Of a stretch of DNA of 64,000 bases, positions 16,157-24,542 are shown piece after piece. A model generated the notes under the pieces. That model saw only the letters and a program-made list of their open reading frames with translations. It searched no databases and was not told the DNA's origin. How positions within the stretch are numbered: the first letter of the stretch is position 1; every line of letters starts with the position of its first letter. The DNA lies in the NCBI GenBank assembly GCA_038209365.1, contig JBBQXS010000001.1, forward strand, positions 128,274-192,273, written 5' to 3'. Position numbers and translations under genes: made by a program. Source of the DNA: DASQHW01 sp038209365. Lineage in GTDB: Bacteria; Actinomycetota; Acidimicrobiia; IMCC26256; PALSA-610.

Positions 16157-18301
16157 TCAGCGCACGCCCCTCGTCTGACGGAAGCGCGCGTCGCGCCACA
16201 TATGGGCAAGTGCGGTGACGGCGCGATTCGCGCTGGCGTAACACAGCCGTCCGGTCACACGCACCGTCGCGGGGCCGGCATTGTCGGGCGAGGCGGTCGC
16301 GAGCTCGCTGGCGGTCAGGATCGGCTTGCCGGTCGCGTCGGAGATATCCGCGGCGGCTTGCGCGAACCGTGCGTCTTGTCGTTCGTGGTAGGCGACGATC
16401 CGCTCCAGGCCGTGGTCCGGGTAGAACGGGCCGTCGCGCATCAGACGCGCCTGGTTCGACTGGATACCGAGCCCGAGGTACACGATCGCGTCGACGTCGG
16501 GATGCCGCGCCACGATCTCCATCACCTCGGGGATGGTGTCGCGCGTCTCACCGCCTGCGAAGTCGATGGGATTGTTGCGACTCCACCGTGGTGGGAGGTG
16601 CTCGTCGATCGCCTCGCGCAAGTCGTCGGGAAGGGCGACGAGCTCGAGCGTGCCGGAGCGTGCGATGGCATCGGCGGTCACCACGCCCCACCCGCCCGCA
16701 GTGGTGAGCACCGCCGTCCGCGGCCCCTTCGGGAGCGGTTGGGTTGCGAACGTCGCCGCCGCCTCGAACGCCTCCTCGACCGTCTCGGCGCGCGTGATGC
16801 CCGCCTGACGGCACATCCCGTCGAACATGCGGTCGTCGGAGGCGAGGCTGCCGGTATGGCTTGCCGCCGCGCGCTGGCCGACGGAGGTCGTACCGCCCTT
16901 GACCAGCACGACCGGCTTGCGACGGACGACGTCGACGAGCCGCTCGAACAGCACGCGTCCGTCGGCGACGCCTTCGAGGTAGGCGAGGCTGACCGCGGAT
17001 GCGTCATCGTCGGCATACCAGTCGAGATAGTCGGCGACGTCGACCGCGGCGGCGTTGCCGGCGCTCACGGCGCGGCTCACTCCGACGCCGGTTTGCACGG
17101 CCCAGTTCTGGAACGACGAGACGAAGTTGCCCGACTGGCTCGCGATCGCGATCCGCCCGGGCGGCGGGTACGGCGCAACGATCTGCGCGCACAAATGCGC
17201 GGGCGTGGACACGACGCCCTGGCCGTTCGGCCCCGCGAGCAGGATGCCGAGCTCGGCGGCGAGGTCCACCAGCTGCGCTTCGGCCCGTCGCCCCTCCTCG
17301 CCCGCTTCGCCGTAGCCGGCGCTCGTGAGGAACGCGGCGCGCACACCGCGTTTCGCGCACGCACGCAGCAACTCGACGTTCGCCGATGCGGGTGTGCAGA
17401 CGAAGACGAGATCCCACGGTCCGTCGGGGAGGTCGTCGATCGAGCGAACGGTGTCGACACCGAGCACCGAGGTGCCTTCGAGGTTCGTTGCCCCGACCTT
17501 GCCCCGGTAGCCCGCGGCCAGGATGTTGTGCAAGGCGACGAACCCGAATTTGCCCGGGTGCGCCGATGCGCCCGCCACGATGACGCCACGGGGCTCGAAC
17601 AGCGCGCCGAATGCGTCGCCGGTGGGCCGCGCACGGGTCTGCGCCGGCGGCGCAGGATGCTCGTCGAGCTCGACCAGCGCGTCCACGGCGACCGGCACCC
17701 CGTCCACGACGATGAGCGGATTGACGTCGACCGAGCTGATGTCCGGTCGCTCCTCGGCGAGGCGCGAGAGGCCGAGCAACACGGCGCGCAGAGCAGCGCG
17801 GTCCACCGGGGGTTCGCCGCGGAAGGGGCCGAGCAGCTTCTGGGTGGCGAGCTCGTCGATCAGGTCGTCGGCATCGAGATCGTTGAGCGGCACGAGGCGG
17901 AACGCAACATCTTGGAGCGCTTCGGCGAGCACCCCGCCGACGCCGAGCATCACCGACGCGCCGAACTGGGGGTCGCGCACCAGACCCGCGATGAGCTCGC
18001 GGCCACCGCGGACCATCGGCGCCACGAGCACCTCGACCGCGCCGTCTTCCGGACGCGCCGCGCCGAGCAGCTCCGCCGCCGCCTCGCGCACCCCCTCGCC
18101 GTCGCGCAGCCCGAGCCGCACCAGCCCGCGTTCGGTCTTGTGCGCGATCGCGTCGCCGCACAGCTTGATCACGACCGGATAGCCGATGGTGTCCGCGGCG
18201 CGGACTGCCGCGTCGGCGGACGCCGCCGTCCGCTCGTCGAGCACGGGCACGCCAAACCGGGCGACCAGCTCCTTCGACGCGGCTTCGGACAGGGTCGACA
18301 A
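16157..18301 (-). CDS. ADP-forming acyl-CoA (acetate-CoA type) synthetase
   Basis: 714-residue NDP-forming acyl-CoA synthetase. Unlike the acetyltransferase-linked Pat proteins, it opens with an ATP-grasp domain (about 1-220), then a CoA-binding Rossmann domain (about 235-360) and a succinyl-CoA-ligase-like flavodoxin domain with the phospho-histidine region (ASHTGSLASDD near residue 480). It interconverts an organic acid plus ATP and CoA with acyl-CoA and ADP. The substrate cannot be told from sequence. It lies downstream of a VOC gene and an AMP-forming acyl-CoA ligase, suggesting a carboxylic acid catabolic context. Confidence 0.88.
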   Translation of the reverse strand: MSTLSEAASKELVARFGVPVLDERTAASADAAVRAADTIGYPVVIKLCGDAIAHKTERGLVRLGLRDGEGVREAAAELLGAARPEDGAVEVLVAPMVRGGRELIAGLVRDPQFGASVMLGVGGVLAEALQDVAFRLVPLNDLDADDLIDELATQKLLGPFRGEPPVDRAALRAVLLGLSRLAEERPDISSVDVNPLIVVDGVPVAVDALVELDEHPAPPAQTRARPTGDAFGALFEPRGVIVAGASAHPGKFGFVALHNILAAGYRGKVGATNLEGTSVLGVDTVRSIDDLPDGPWDLVFVCTPASANVELLRACAKRGVRAAFLTSAGYGEAGEEGRRAEAQLVDLAAELGILLAGPNGQGVVSTPAHLCAQIVAPYPPPGRIAIASQSGNFVSSFQNWAVQTGVGVSRAVSAGNAAAVDVADYLDWYADDDASAVSLAYLEGVADGRVLFERLVDVVRRKPVVLVKGGTTSVGQRAAASHTGSLASDDRMFDGMCRQAGITRAETVEEAFEAAATFATQPLPKGPRTAVLTTAGGWGVVTADAIARSGTLELVALPDDLREAIDEHLPPRWSRNNPIDFAGGETRDTIPEVMEIVARHPDVDAIVYLGLGIQSNQARLMRDGPFYPDHGLERIVAYHERQDARFAQAAADISDATGKPILTASELATASPDNAGPATVRVTGRLCYASANRAVTALAHMWRDARFRQTRGVR

Positions 18302-18322
18302 GATCGACGAGGCTAGCTGTGG

Positions 18323-18760
18323 TCAATCACCGAACTTCGTAACCGCACCGCGCTCGTCGAACTCGACGCCGTCGGCAAACGCGATCTCCCAACGGTTGCC
18401 CTCCGGATCGGCCACGTACCCGGCGCGCGGCCCGTACTCGCGGTCGACCGGTGCGGCGAGTGGGGTCGCGCCGGCCGCGACCCAGGCGGCCCACGCGCCG
18501 TCGACCTCGTCGCGGGTGGCCACGTTGCAGGCCAGCGTCACCCCTGACCACTCGCCGTTGGCCTGCATGCCCGGTGCGGCCTCTGCGGTGAGCAGCTCGA
18601 GTGGATAGATCGCGAGCACCACCCCGCCGACGAGGAACGAGACGAAATCGTCGACATCGATGCCCGGGGCCCAGCCGAGTCCCAGGTAGAACGCGCGTTG
18701 GCGCGCGAAGTCGCGTGCGCCCAATGTCACCAATGACAAGCGGGCCGGAACCCCGCTCAT
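18323..18760 (-). CDS. VOC (glyoxalase/bleomycin-resistance) family protein
   Basis: 145-residue protein with the two beta-alpha-beta-beta-beta modules of the vicinal oxygen chelate fold: ARLSLVTLGARDFARQRAFY at the start and GYVADPEGNRWEIAF near the end, including the typical DPxGN metal-site strand. Possible roles include lyase, isomerase or dioxygenase; none can be assigned. ATG 18760 overlaps the preceding acyl-CoA ligase stop by 4 bases, so it is co-translated with that gene. Confidence 0.85.
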   Translation of the reverse strand: MSGVPARLSLVTLGARDFARQRAFYLGLGWAPGIDVDDFVSFLVGGVVLAIYPLELLTAEAAPGMQANGEWSGVTLACNVATRDEVDGAWAAWVAAGATPLAAPVDREYGPRAGYVADPEGNRWEIAFADGVEFDERGAVTKFGD

Positions 18761-20322
18761 ACCGCCGACGTACGTCCCTGCCAGTAGGCGTCGCGCAGGA
18801 CGCGCTTCAGCAACTTGCCCGAGTCGGTACGCGGCAGCTCGTCGCGTATCTCGTACTCCCGCGGGTGCTTGTAACGCGCGAGCCGAGGCTCGGTGAAGGC
18901 GCGTAGCTCGTCGAGGTCGATCGTCTGTCCCGGCTTCGGCTGCACGATCGCGTGGACGCGCTCGCCCCACTCGTCGTCGGGTATGCCGAAGACCGCGGCG
19001 TCGAGCACCTGCGGGTGCGCGTACAGGACGGCTTCGATCTCGGCGGGATAGATGTTCACCCCGCCCGAGATGATCATGTCGCGCTTGCGGTCGCAGATGT
19101 ACACGAAACCGTCTTCGTCGGTGTACGCGACATCACCGACGGACTTCCACTCGTCGTTGTCCAGCTCCGAGAGCTTCTCCGCCGTGCGGTGATAGCCGTC
19201 CATTGCGAGGGTCGTCCGGATGAATAGCTCCCCGGGCTCGCCGGTCGTCGCGAAGGTTCCGTCCTCCTTGACGATACGGAGCTCGATACCGCCGTACGGC
19301 TTTCCGCAGGAGCCGGGCTTGCGCAGTTGATCCGCGGGCTTCATCACGGTGTCGACGCCGAGCTCGGTGGAGCCGTACACCTCGTACAGGAACCAGTCCC
19401 CGAGCTTCTCGAAGATCTCCTGCTTCAACGCATAGGGCACGGGTGCTGCGTTCGCGATCAAGCAGACCATCGACGAAAGGTCGGCGTGCGCGAGCACGTC
19501 GTCGGGGAGCGACACGATGCGCTTCAACTGTGTGGGCGCGGAGAACGAGTTCGTGACGCGATGCTCCTTCACGAGCTCGAGCCAGCGCGCGGCATCGAAC
19601 TTGCGCAACACGACGATCGGCGCGCCGACCGTGTGCGACAGCGACGCGAAGGCAAGGGGCCCGGAGTGGTACAGCGGGCCGGTCGTGAGGTGGACGGAGT
19701 TCTCGTGCAGCAGGTTGAGCTCGGCGAGCAGCGTGAACACGAGGTTGCGGTCCGTGCTCGTTCGCAGCGCGCCTTTCGGCTTGCCCGTGGTGCCCGAGGT
19801 GTAGATCATCGCGGCGCCGGCCTCGCTGCTGACCGGGACGGCCGGTTCCGAGACGGGCTGCTGCGCGCAGACGTCGTCCCAGTGCGCGAAGCCCGAGCCC
19901 GGCGGCACGTCGCCTCCGTAGACGATCACCGCCCGTACCTTGGGAAGGTGGTCGCGCACCGATGCGATCATCGGTGCCTCCTCGGCGTCGACGACGACGA
20001 TCGTCGCGTCCGAGTTGTCGATGACGTATTGCATCTCCTCGGCGGCGAAGCGATACGACAGAGGCACCGCAACGAGGTTGCACTTGCGCGCCGCGTGGAT
20101 GGTCGTGAGCACCTCGAGCGAATTCGGCCCGCACCACACAAGTCGTTCGTCGGGACGCGCGCCGGCAGCCAACAGACCGTGCGCAAGCCGGTTCACTTGC
20201 TCGTTGAGCTCGCCGAAGGTGGTGCTCGACGGCGCGCCTCCTCCGCTCGCGTCGACCAGGACAGCGAGCCGCTCGGGCGCGTTCAGCGCGTGCACAGCGA
20301 GGACATCCAACGGTTCGTTCAC
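18757..20322 (-). CDS. AMP-forming acyl-CoA synthetase (fatty-acid-CoA ligase type)
   Basis: 521-residue ANL-superfamily enzyme that activates a carboxylic acid to acyl-AMP and then acyl-CoA. Motifs: P-loop-like YTSGTTGKPKGA, YGSTELG, the GDVAYTDEDGFVYICDR region, and the catalytic lysine in the C-terminal RTDSGKLLKR. GTG 20322 is chosen because TACGCT lies 7 bases before it; an upstream ATG at 20346 would run into the divergent gene's promoter. Chain-length preference is unknown. It heads a three-gene unit with the VOC protein and the ADP-forming synthetase. Confidence 0.92.
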   Translation of the reverse strand: MNEPLDVLAVHALNAPERLAVLVDASGGGAPSSTTFGELNEQVNRLAHGLLAAGARPDERLVWCGPNSLEVLTTIHAARKCNLVAVPLSYRFAAEEMQYVIDNSDATIVVVDAEEAPMIASVRDHLPKVRAVIVYGGDVPPGSGFAHWDDVCAQQPVSEPAVPVSSEAGAAMIYTSGTTGKPKGALRTSTDRNLVFTLLAELNLLHENSVHLTTGPLYHSGPLAFASLSHTVGAPIVVLRKFDAARWLELVKEHRVTNSFSAPTQLKRIVSLPDDVLAHADLSSMVCLIANAAPVPYALKQEIFEKLGDWFLYEVYGSTELGVDTVMKPADQLRKPGSCGKPYGGIELRIVKEDGTFATTGEPGELFIRTTLAMDGYHRTAEKLSELDNDEWKSVGDVAYTDEDGFVYICDRKRDMIISGGVNIYPAEIEAVLYAHPQVLDAAVFGIPDDEWGERVHAIVQPKPGQTIDLDELRAFTEPRLARYKHPREYEIRDELPRTDSGKLLKRVLRDAYWQGRTSAV

Positions 20323-20329
20323 GGCGAGG

Positions 20330-20335
20330 AGCGTA
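20330..20335 (-). promoter_or_regulatory. -10 box of a probable leaderless promoter (acyl-CoA synthetase)
   Basis: TACGCT on the minus strand, 7 bases before GTG 20322. An identical hexamer faces the other way 11 bases on. Confidence 0.6.
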
Positions 20336-20346
20336 GGCGGCACCAC

Positions 20347-20352
20347 TACGCT
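20347..20352 (+). promoter_or_regulatory. -10 box of a probable leaderless promoter (GH84 operon)
   Basis: TACGCT, 7 bases before GTG 20360; back to back with the box at 20330-20335. Confidence 0.6.
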
Positions 20353-20359
20353 TGTGCCC

Positions 20360-22009
20360 GTGCCGCGGTCGTTCGCCGTGCGAGGGGTGGTCGAGGGCTT
20401 CTATGGGACGCCCTGGGCGCACGAGGCGCGCCTCGACGTGATCTCCTTCCTCGCGCCGCGCGGCATGAATGCGTATGTCTACGCCCCGAAGGATGATGCC
20501 AAGCACCGCGCAGAATGGCGGACGCCATACGTCGACGCCGAGCTCTCGCGTTTCGCGGCGGTCGCCACGCACGCCGCCGGGCTCGGCGTGCGATTCGGCT
20601 TCGCGATCTCGCCGGGGTTGGACATCACGTACGAGTCCGAGGCCGACCGGGCCACGCTGCTCGCCAAGCTCGAGCCGATGCGCGCCAACGGTGTGACATG
20701 GTTCCTGCTCCTCGTCGACGACATCCCGATGCAGCCCGGCCTCGGGCCCCGTCAGGCCGCGCTCGCATCTTGGTTGCACGACGCCTTGCATCCGTCCGCG
20801 ATCACCGTGTGCCCGACGGAGTACGTCGGCACGCGTCCCTCGTCGTACCTCGCGGAGCTGAGCGCGGCGCTCCCCGCCGACGTCGACCTGATGTGGACCG
20901 GACCGACGGTGTGCTCGCCCGAGATCGCCGCCGAGGACGCTCGCGGGTGGACAAAGGCCGTCAACGGTCACGGCGTGCTCGTGTGGGACAACTATCCCGT
21001 GAACGACGCGCTCATGACGAACTGCCTCCACCTCGGCCCCTATCGCGGTCGCGATCCGGAGCTCGTCGATCTGGTTTCCGGGGTGTTGTGCAATCCGATG
21101 GTCCAACCGCGCGCGTCGAAGGTCGCACTCACAACGGCGATGGACTTCCTGGTCGATCCCGACGGCTATGACCCCGCCGCCTCGTGGGCGTGCGCGATCG
21201 CCGACGTCGGCGGCGCACGGGCGGAACCGCTCGCGGTGCTCGCCCGCGCCTGCGCCGACAGTCCGCTCTCCCGTCCTGACACGCTCGCGCTCGCGCGACA
21301 GGTCGACGCGCTCGAGCAGGAGATGGACGGCCCGGGGTGGCCGGATGCCGCCGGTGCCCTCGCGACGGAGCTGCGCGCGGCCCGCTCGCTCGGTGACACG
21401 TTCACCCCCGACTCCACCGACGATCCGCTCGCTGCCGAGGTGGCGCCGTGGGTACACGCCGCGCGGACGGAGGCCGAAGCAGGGCTCGCGGCCCTGCGGT
21501 TGCTCCAGCAGGTGCGGCCGGTCGCCACCGTCCGTGACGCGGACGGTGGCCGGCCCTGGGCTGCCGGGCCGGACCCCGAGACGGCGATGCAGCACGCCTT
21601 CGTCGTTCTGTTTGTCTGGGGCGCTGCTCGTGCCGATGAAAGGGTTGTGTTCGGGCCGCGCTTCGTCGTCTACACACCGGTGATCCAACTCGCCGACGGG
21701 TCGCCCGGCCTCGACGCGGCGGCGGCCGTCCGCGAGGACGCCAACGCCGTCGACCGCTTGTGCCGCCTCGCGCTGGCCAGCTACGACGTCTGGCGGACGA
21801 CCGCGGCCGGCGAACCGGTGCGCGTGCTCGTGGACGGTGTGGAGCGGGCTGTGGCGACGGACGGCACATTCGACGCCGGCGGCGCGATGGTGGTCGTGCA
21901 TCAGGGATCGCTGTGCACGCGCATCGATCCGGCGAAGCAGTTGCCCTTCTCGGATGTCAGGCTGGCACGAGCGCCAAGAGCGGAAACCATGAGCGAGCGG
22001 AAACCATGA
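20360..22009 (+). CDS. GH84-like beta-N-acetylglucosaminidase (NagJ/OGA type)
   Basis: 549-residue protein. The N-terminal ~290 residues form a glycoside hydrolase family 84 TIM barrel: VRGVVEGFYGTPW at the start, then the catalytic Asp pair in LLLVDDIP, and LVWDNYPVNDA late in the barrel. The C-terminal part is helical, with a final strand-rich segment. GH84 enzymes remove beta-linked GlcNAc by substrate-assisted catalysis. No signal peptide is visible, suggesting a cytoplasmic substrate. GTG 20360 is chosen over GTG 20354 by spacing to TACGCT. Its stop overlaps the next start, and nagA follows two genes on. Confidence 0.85.
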   Translation: MPRSFAVRGVVEGFYGTPWAHEARLDVISFLAPRGMNAYVYAPKDDAKHRAEWRTPYVDAELSRFAAVATHAAGLGVRFGFAISPGLDITYESEADRATLLAKLEPMRANGVTWFLLLVDDIPMQPGLGPRQAALASWLHDALHPSAITVCPTEYVGTRPSSYLAELSAALPADVDLMWTGPTVCSPEIAAEDARGWTKAVNGHGVLVWDNYPVNDALMTNCLHLGPYRGRDPELVDLVSGVLCNPMVQPRASKVALTTAMDFLVDPDGYDPAASWACAIADVGGARAEPLAVLARACADSPLSRPDTLALARQVDALEQEMDGPGWPDAAGALATELRAARSLGDTFTPDSTDDPLAAEVAPWVHAARTEAEAGLAALRLLQQVRPVATVRDADGGRPWAAGPDPETAMQHAFVVLFVWGAARADERVVFGPRFVVYTPVIQLADGSPGLDAAAAVREDANAVDRLCRLALASYDVWRTTAAGEPVRVLVDGVERAVATDGTFDAGGAMVVVHQGSLCTRIDPAKQLPFSDVRLARAPRAETMSERKP

Positions 22010-22012
22010 GCG
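21979..22012. repeat. 17-base tandem duplication across the GH84/glycosyltransferase junction
   Basis: The sequence AGCGGAAACCATGAGCG occurs twice in a row (21979-21995 and 21996-22012). It duplicates an ATG; the second copy holds the glycosyltransferase start and the GH84 stop. Confidence 0.85.
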
Positions 22013-22749
22013 CCGCGACCCGGCCCCACATCTCTGTGGTCATGCCGGCGTTCAACGAGGTCGAGATCCTCGGGACCTCGTTGAAGGAAGTGGTTGCCGG
22101 GCTGCGCGACCGTGGCGAATCCTTCGAGGTCATCATCGTCGAGAACGGCTCGACCGACCGCACATTGGCACTCGCCTTGGAGCTCGCGGCCGAGTTCCCC
22201 GAGGTGCGTGTCGAGCACCGTGACGAGGCGAACTACGGCCGGGCACTGCGCGCGGGTCTGCTCGCGGCACGGGGCGACGTGGTCGTCAACTTCGACGCCG
22301 ACTACTTCGACCTCGAGTTCCTCGACGCGGCGGTCACCGAGGTGCTCGATCCCGACGGACCCGCGATCGTGGTCGGCTCGAAGCGCGCGGTCGGTGCGAC
22401 CGATACGCGGGTGCCCTTGCGCAAGGTCGCGACGTGGGCATTCAGCGTGATTCTGCGGGTCTTGTTCGGGCTCAAGGTCTCGGACACACACGGCATGAAG
22501 GCGCTCCGTCGCTCGGCGGTCGTCCCGCTTGCCGAAGCCTGCTTCTCGGGGCAGGACCTCTTCGACACCGAGCTCATCCTGCGGGTCGAGCGCGCGGGAC
22601 TCGGCGTCGGCGAGATCCCTGTGACCTGCCACGAGCTGCGCCCGGCCCGTAGCTCGTTCCTCTCCCGCGTACCTCGTACGCTGCGCGGTCTGTGCAAGCT
22701 CCGTATCGCGATGTGGCGGGAGAAGAGGTTGGAACCCGCCCGAGCCTGA
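22006..22749 (+). CDS. Glycosyltransferase family 2
   Basis: 247-residue GT-A fold glycosyltransferase. HISVVMPAFNEVEILG begins the nucleotide-sugar domain, ENGSTDRT is the sugar-nucleotide loop, and VVNFDADYFD carries the metal-binding DxD-like motif. It resembles dolichol-phosphate-mannose synthase-type enzymes but has only one hydrophobic, probably membrane-associated stretch (WAFSVILRVLFGL). ATG 22006 overlaps the GH84 stop. The acceptor is unknown; a role with GH84 and NagA in GlcNAc-containing glycans is an inference from context. Confidence 0.85.
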   Translation: MSAATRPHISVVMPAFNEVEILGTSLKEVVAGLRDRGESFEVIIVENGSTDRTLALALELAAEFPEVRVEHRDEANYGRALRAGLLAARGDVVVNFDADYFDLEFLDAAVTEVLDPDGPAIVVGSKRAVGATDTRVPLRKVATWAFSVILRVLFGLKVSDTHGMKALRRSAVVPLAEACFSGQDLFDTELILRVERAGLGVGEIPVTCHELRPARSSFLSRVPRTLRGLCKLRIAMWREKRLEPARA

Positions 22750-23807
22750 CGCTTGCTTGCGCGAGGGTCGTCAATGGCGAGGGCGGCGTGTCAGACACCC
22801 CGGCCTGGGTGTCGATCGCCGACGGGCGCGTGGTCGCCACCGGTACCGGCGCGGCTCCTCCCGGCGCGATCGATCTCGAGGACGCGTTCGTCGCGCCGGG
22901 CTTCATCGATCTCCAGGTGAACGGCACGGGCACCGTGGACTTCGCGACCGCCACCGTCGACGAGGTCGTGTCGGGGGTCGACGCGCTGGTGGCGCACGGG
23001 ACGACCGGGGTGCTCCTCACCCTCTGTACGGCACCGCTCGATGCGTACGACGGCATGCTCCGGCGCGCGGCGGCGGCGCAAGCAGCGCGGTCCGACGCCG
23101 TGCTCGGCGTGCACCTGGAAGGCCCGTTCCTCGGTGACGCGCCCGGCGCCCACCCTGTCGCCTTGCTGCGCCCGACGGATCTGGAGTTCCTGCGACATGT
23201 GTGCGATGCGTACGGCGCATTGGTACGGGTCGTGACGCTCGCGCCCGAGGCAGATCCCGAGCTGCGGGGGACGCGCACACTGGTCGAACGAGGCGTGGTC
23301 GTGGCGCTCGGACACTCGACCGTGGATTTCGACGGCGCGCTCGCGGCCGCCGACGCCGGCGCGCGTTTGGTGACGCACTGCTTCAACGGCATGGGACCGC
23401 TCCATCACCGCGCCCCCGGACTCGCGGGTGCCGCGTTGACCGAGCCACGGCTCGTCCCGTCACTGATCGCCGACTTCGTGCACGTGCACCCGGCGGTCGT
23501 GAAGATCGCGCTCGGCGCCCGGCCCGACGCAATCGTGGTCAGCGACGCCGTCCGCGACGACATGGCGCAGCTGGCTGACGGCACGCTCGCAGGCTCGACG
23601 CTGACGATGGACGGGGCCCTCCGCAATGTCGCCTCTCTCGGATTCGCGATCGGGCCGGCGGCCAGGCACGTGACGGGCAATCCGGCCCGGGCTCTCGGTC
23701 TCGTCGAACGCGGTCGCGTCGCACCGGGTGCGCGGGCGGACCTCGTCGCGCTCGATCCCGAGACACTCGCCGTGCGGGCGGTGTGGGTCGCCGGAGCACG
23801 GGTGTGA
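22713..23807 (+). CDS. nagA: N-acetylglucosamine-6-phosphate deacetylase
   Basis: About 364-residue amidohydrolase-superfamily enzyme that deacetylates GlcNAc-6-phosphate in amino-sugar recycling. Visible motifs: APGFIDLQVNGTG (metal-site strand; the usual first HxH is replaced by QVN as in NagA), HLEGPFLG, ALGHS, THCFNGMGPLHHR and the catalytic Asp in VVSDAV. GTG 22713 lies inside the end of the glycosyltransferase gene (37-base overlap); ATG 22692 is the alternative. No nagB or GlcNAc transporter is in the window. Confidence 0.92.
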   Translation: MAGEEVGTRPSLTLACARVVNGEGGVSDTPAWVSIADGRVVATGTGAAPPGAIDLEDAFVAPGFIDLQVNGTGTVDFATATVDEVVSGVDALVAHGTTGVLLTLCTAPLDAYDGMLRRAAAAQAARSDAVLGVHLEGPFLGDAPGAHPVALLRPTDLEFLRHVCDAYGALVRVVTLAPEADPELRGTRTLVERGVVVALGHSTVDFDGALAAADAGARLVTHCFNGMGPLHHRAPGLAGAALTEPRLVPSLIADFVHVHPAVVKIALGARPDAIVVSDAVRDDMAQLADGTLAGSTLTMDGALRNVASLGFAIGPAARHVTGNPARALGLVERGRVAPGARADLVALDPETLAVRAVWVAGARV

Positions 23808-24529
23808 CCGCGCGCATCGCGCTGTTCGTCACATGCGTTGCCGATCAATTGTTTCCCGATACCGGCATCGCGACCGTGCGCGTGCTCGAGTCGGCCGGGG
23901 CGCGCGTCGAGTTCCCGGAGGCCCAGACGTGTTGCGGCCAGCCGGCCTACACCGCCGGCGCTCCCGACGCCGCCGCGCGCCTCGCGCGTCACCACCTCGA
24001 CGTGTTCGCGCCGTACGACGCGATCGTGACGCCGAGCGGCTCGTGCGCGGCAATGGTGCGACTCCACTTCGCCGAGCTGGTGCCCGACCGCCGCGACGAG
24101 GTCGCCGCGCTCGCCGCGCGCACCTTCGAGCTCTCGGAGTATCTCGTCGACGTGCTGGGCGTCGACGATGTCGGCGCACGGGTCGAGGTACCGGTCACCA
24201 TCCACGATGCGTGCCACGGACTCCGCGGCCTGCGGGTCGCGGACGCGCCGCGCACCCTGCTCCGGCGCGCGGGTGCGACGATCGTCGAGATGACCGAAGC
24301 GGACACCTGCTGCGGTTTCGGCGGCGTGTTCTCGCTCGGGTATCCCGAGGTGTCAACGCGCCTCGCCGATGCCAAGCTCGAGCACGCGCGCGCCACCGAG
24401 ACCCGCTGGCTGGTGAGCACCGACCTCGCCTGTTTGATGCACCTGGATGCGCGTCGGAAGCGGACGCGTGAGCCCGGGCCCCAGCCCGTGCACCTCGCCG
24501 ACCTGCTCGCGTCGGGGTTGCCGAAGTGA
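23804..24529 (+). CDS. lutA: L-lactate utilization protein LutA (CCG-domain subunit)
   Basis: 241-residue protein with two cysteine-rich CCG domains: AQTCCGQPAYTAG with the later PSGSCAAMV, and HDACHGLRG with the later DTCCGFGG. These bind a non-cubane 4Fe-4S cluster, as in heterodisulfide reductase subunits. LutABC together oxidise L-lactate to pyruvate. GTG 23804 overlaps the nagA stop by 4 bases, so lactate genes are translationally coupled to the amino-sugar gene, an unusual pairing. Confidence 0.93.
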   Translation: MTARIALFVTCVADQLFPDTGIATVRVLESAGARVEFPEAQTCCGQPAYTAGAPDAAARLARHHLDVFAPYDAIVTPSGSCAAMVRLHFAELVPDRRDEVAALAARTFELSEYLVDVLGVDDVGARVEVPVTIHDACHGLRGLRVADAPRTLLRRAGATIVEMTEADTCCGFGGVFSLGYPEVSTRLADAKLEHARATETRWLVSTDLACLMHLDARRKRTREPGPQPVHLADLLASGLPK

Positions 24530-24542
24530 CCGGCGTCTCGAC

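Noticed and set aside
16202..18316. A 704-codon plus-strand frame opposite the ADP-forming acyl-CoA synthetase
   Set aside because: Shadow frame; the minus-strand gene has clear ATP-grasp and CoA-binding motifs.
19133..21901. A 922-codon minus-strand frame opposite GH84 and the acyl-CoA synthetase
   Set aside because: It spans two divergent real genes and their promoters and shows no recognisable domain.
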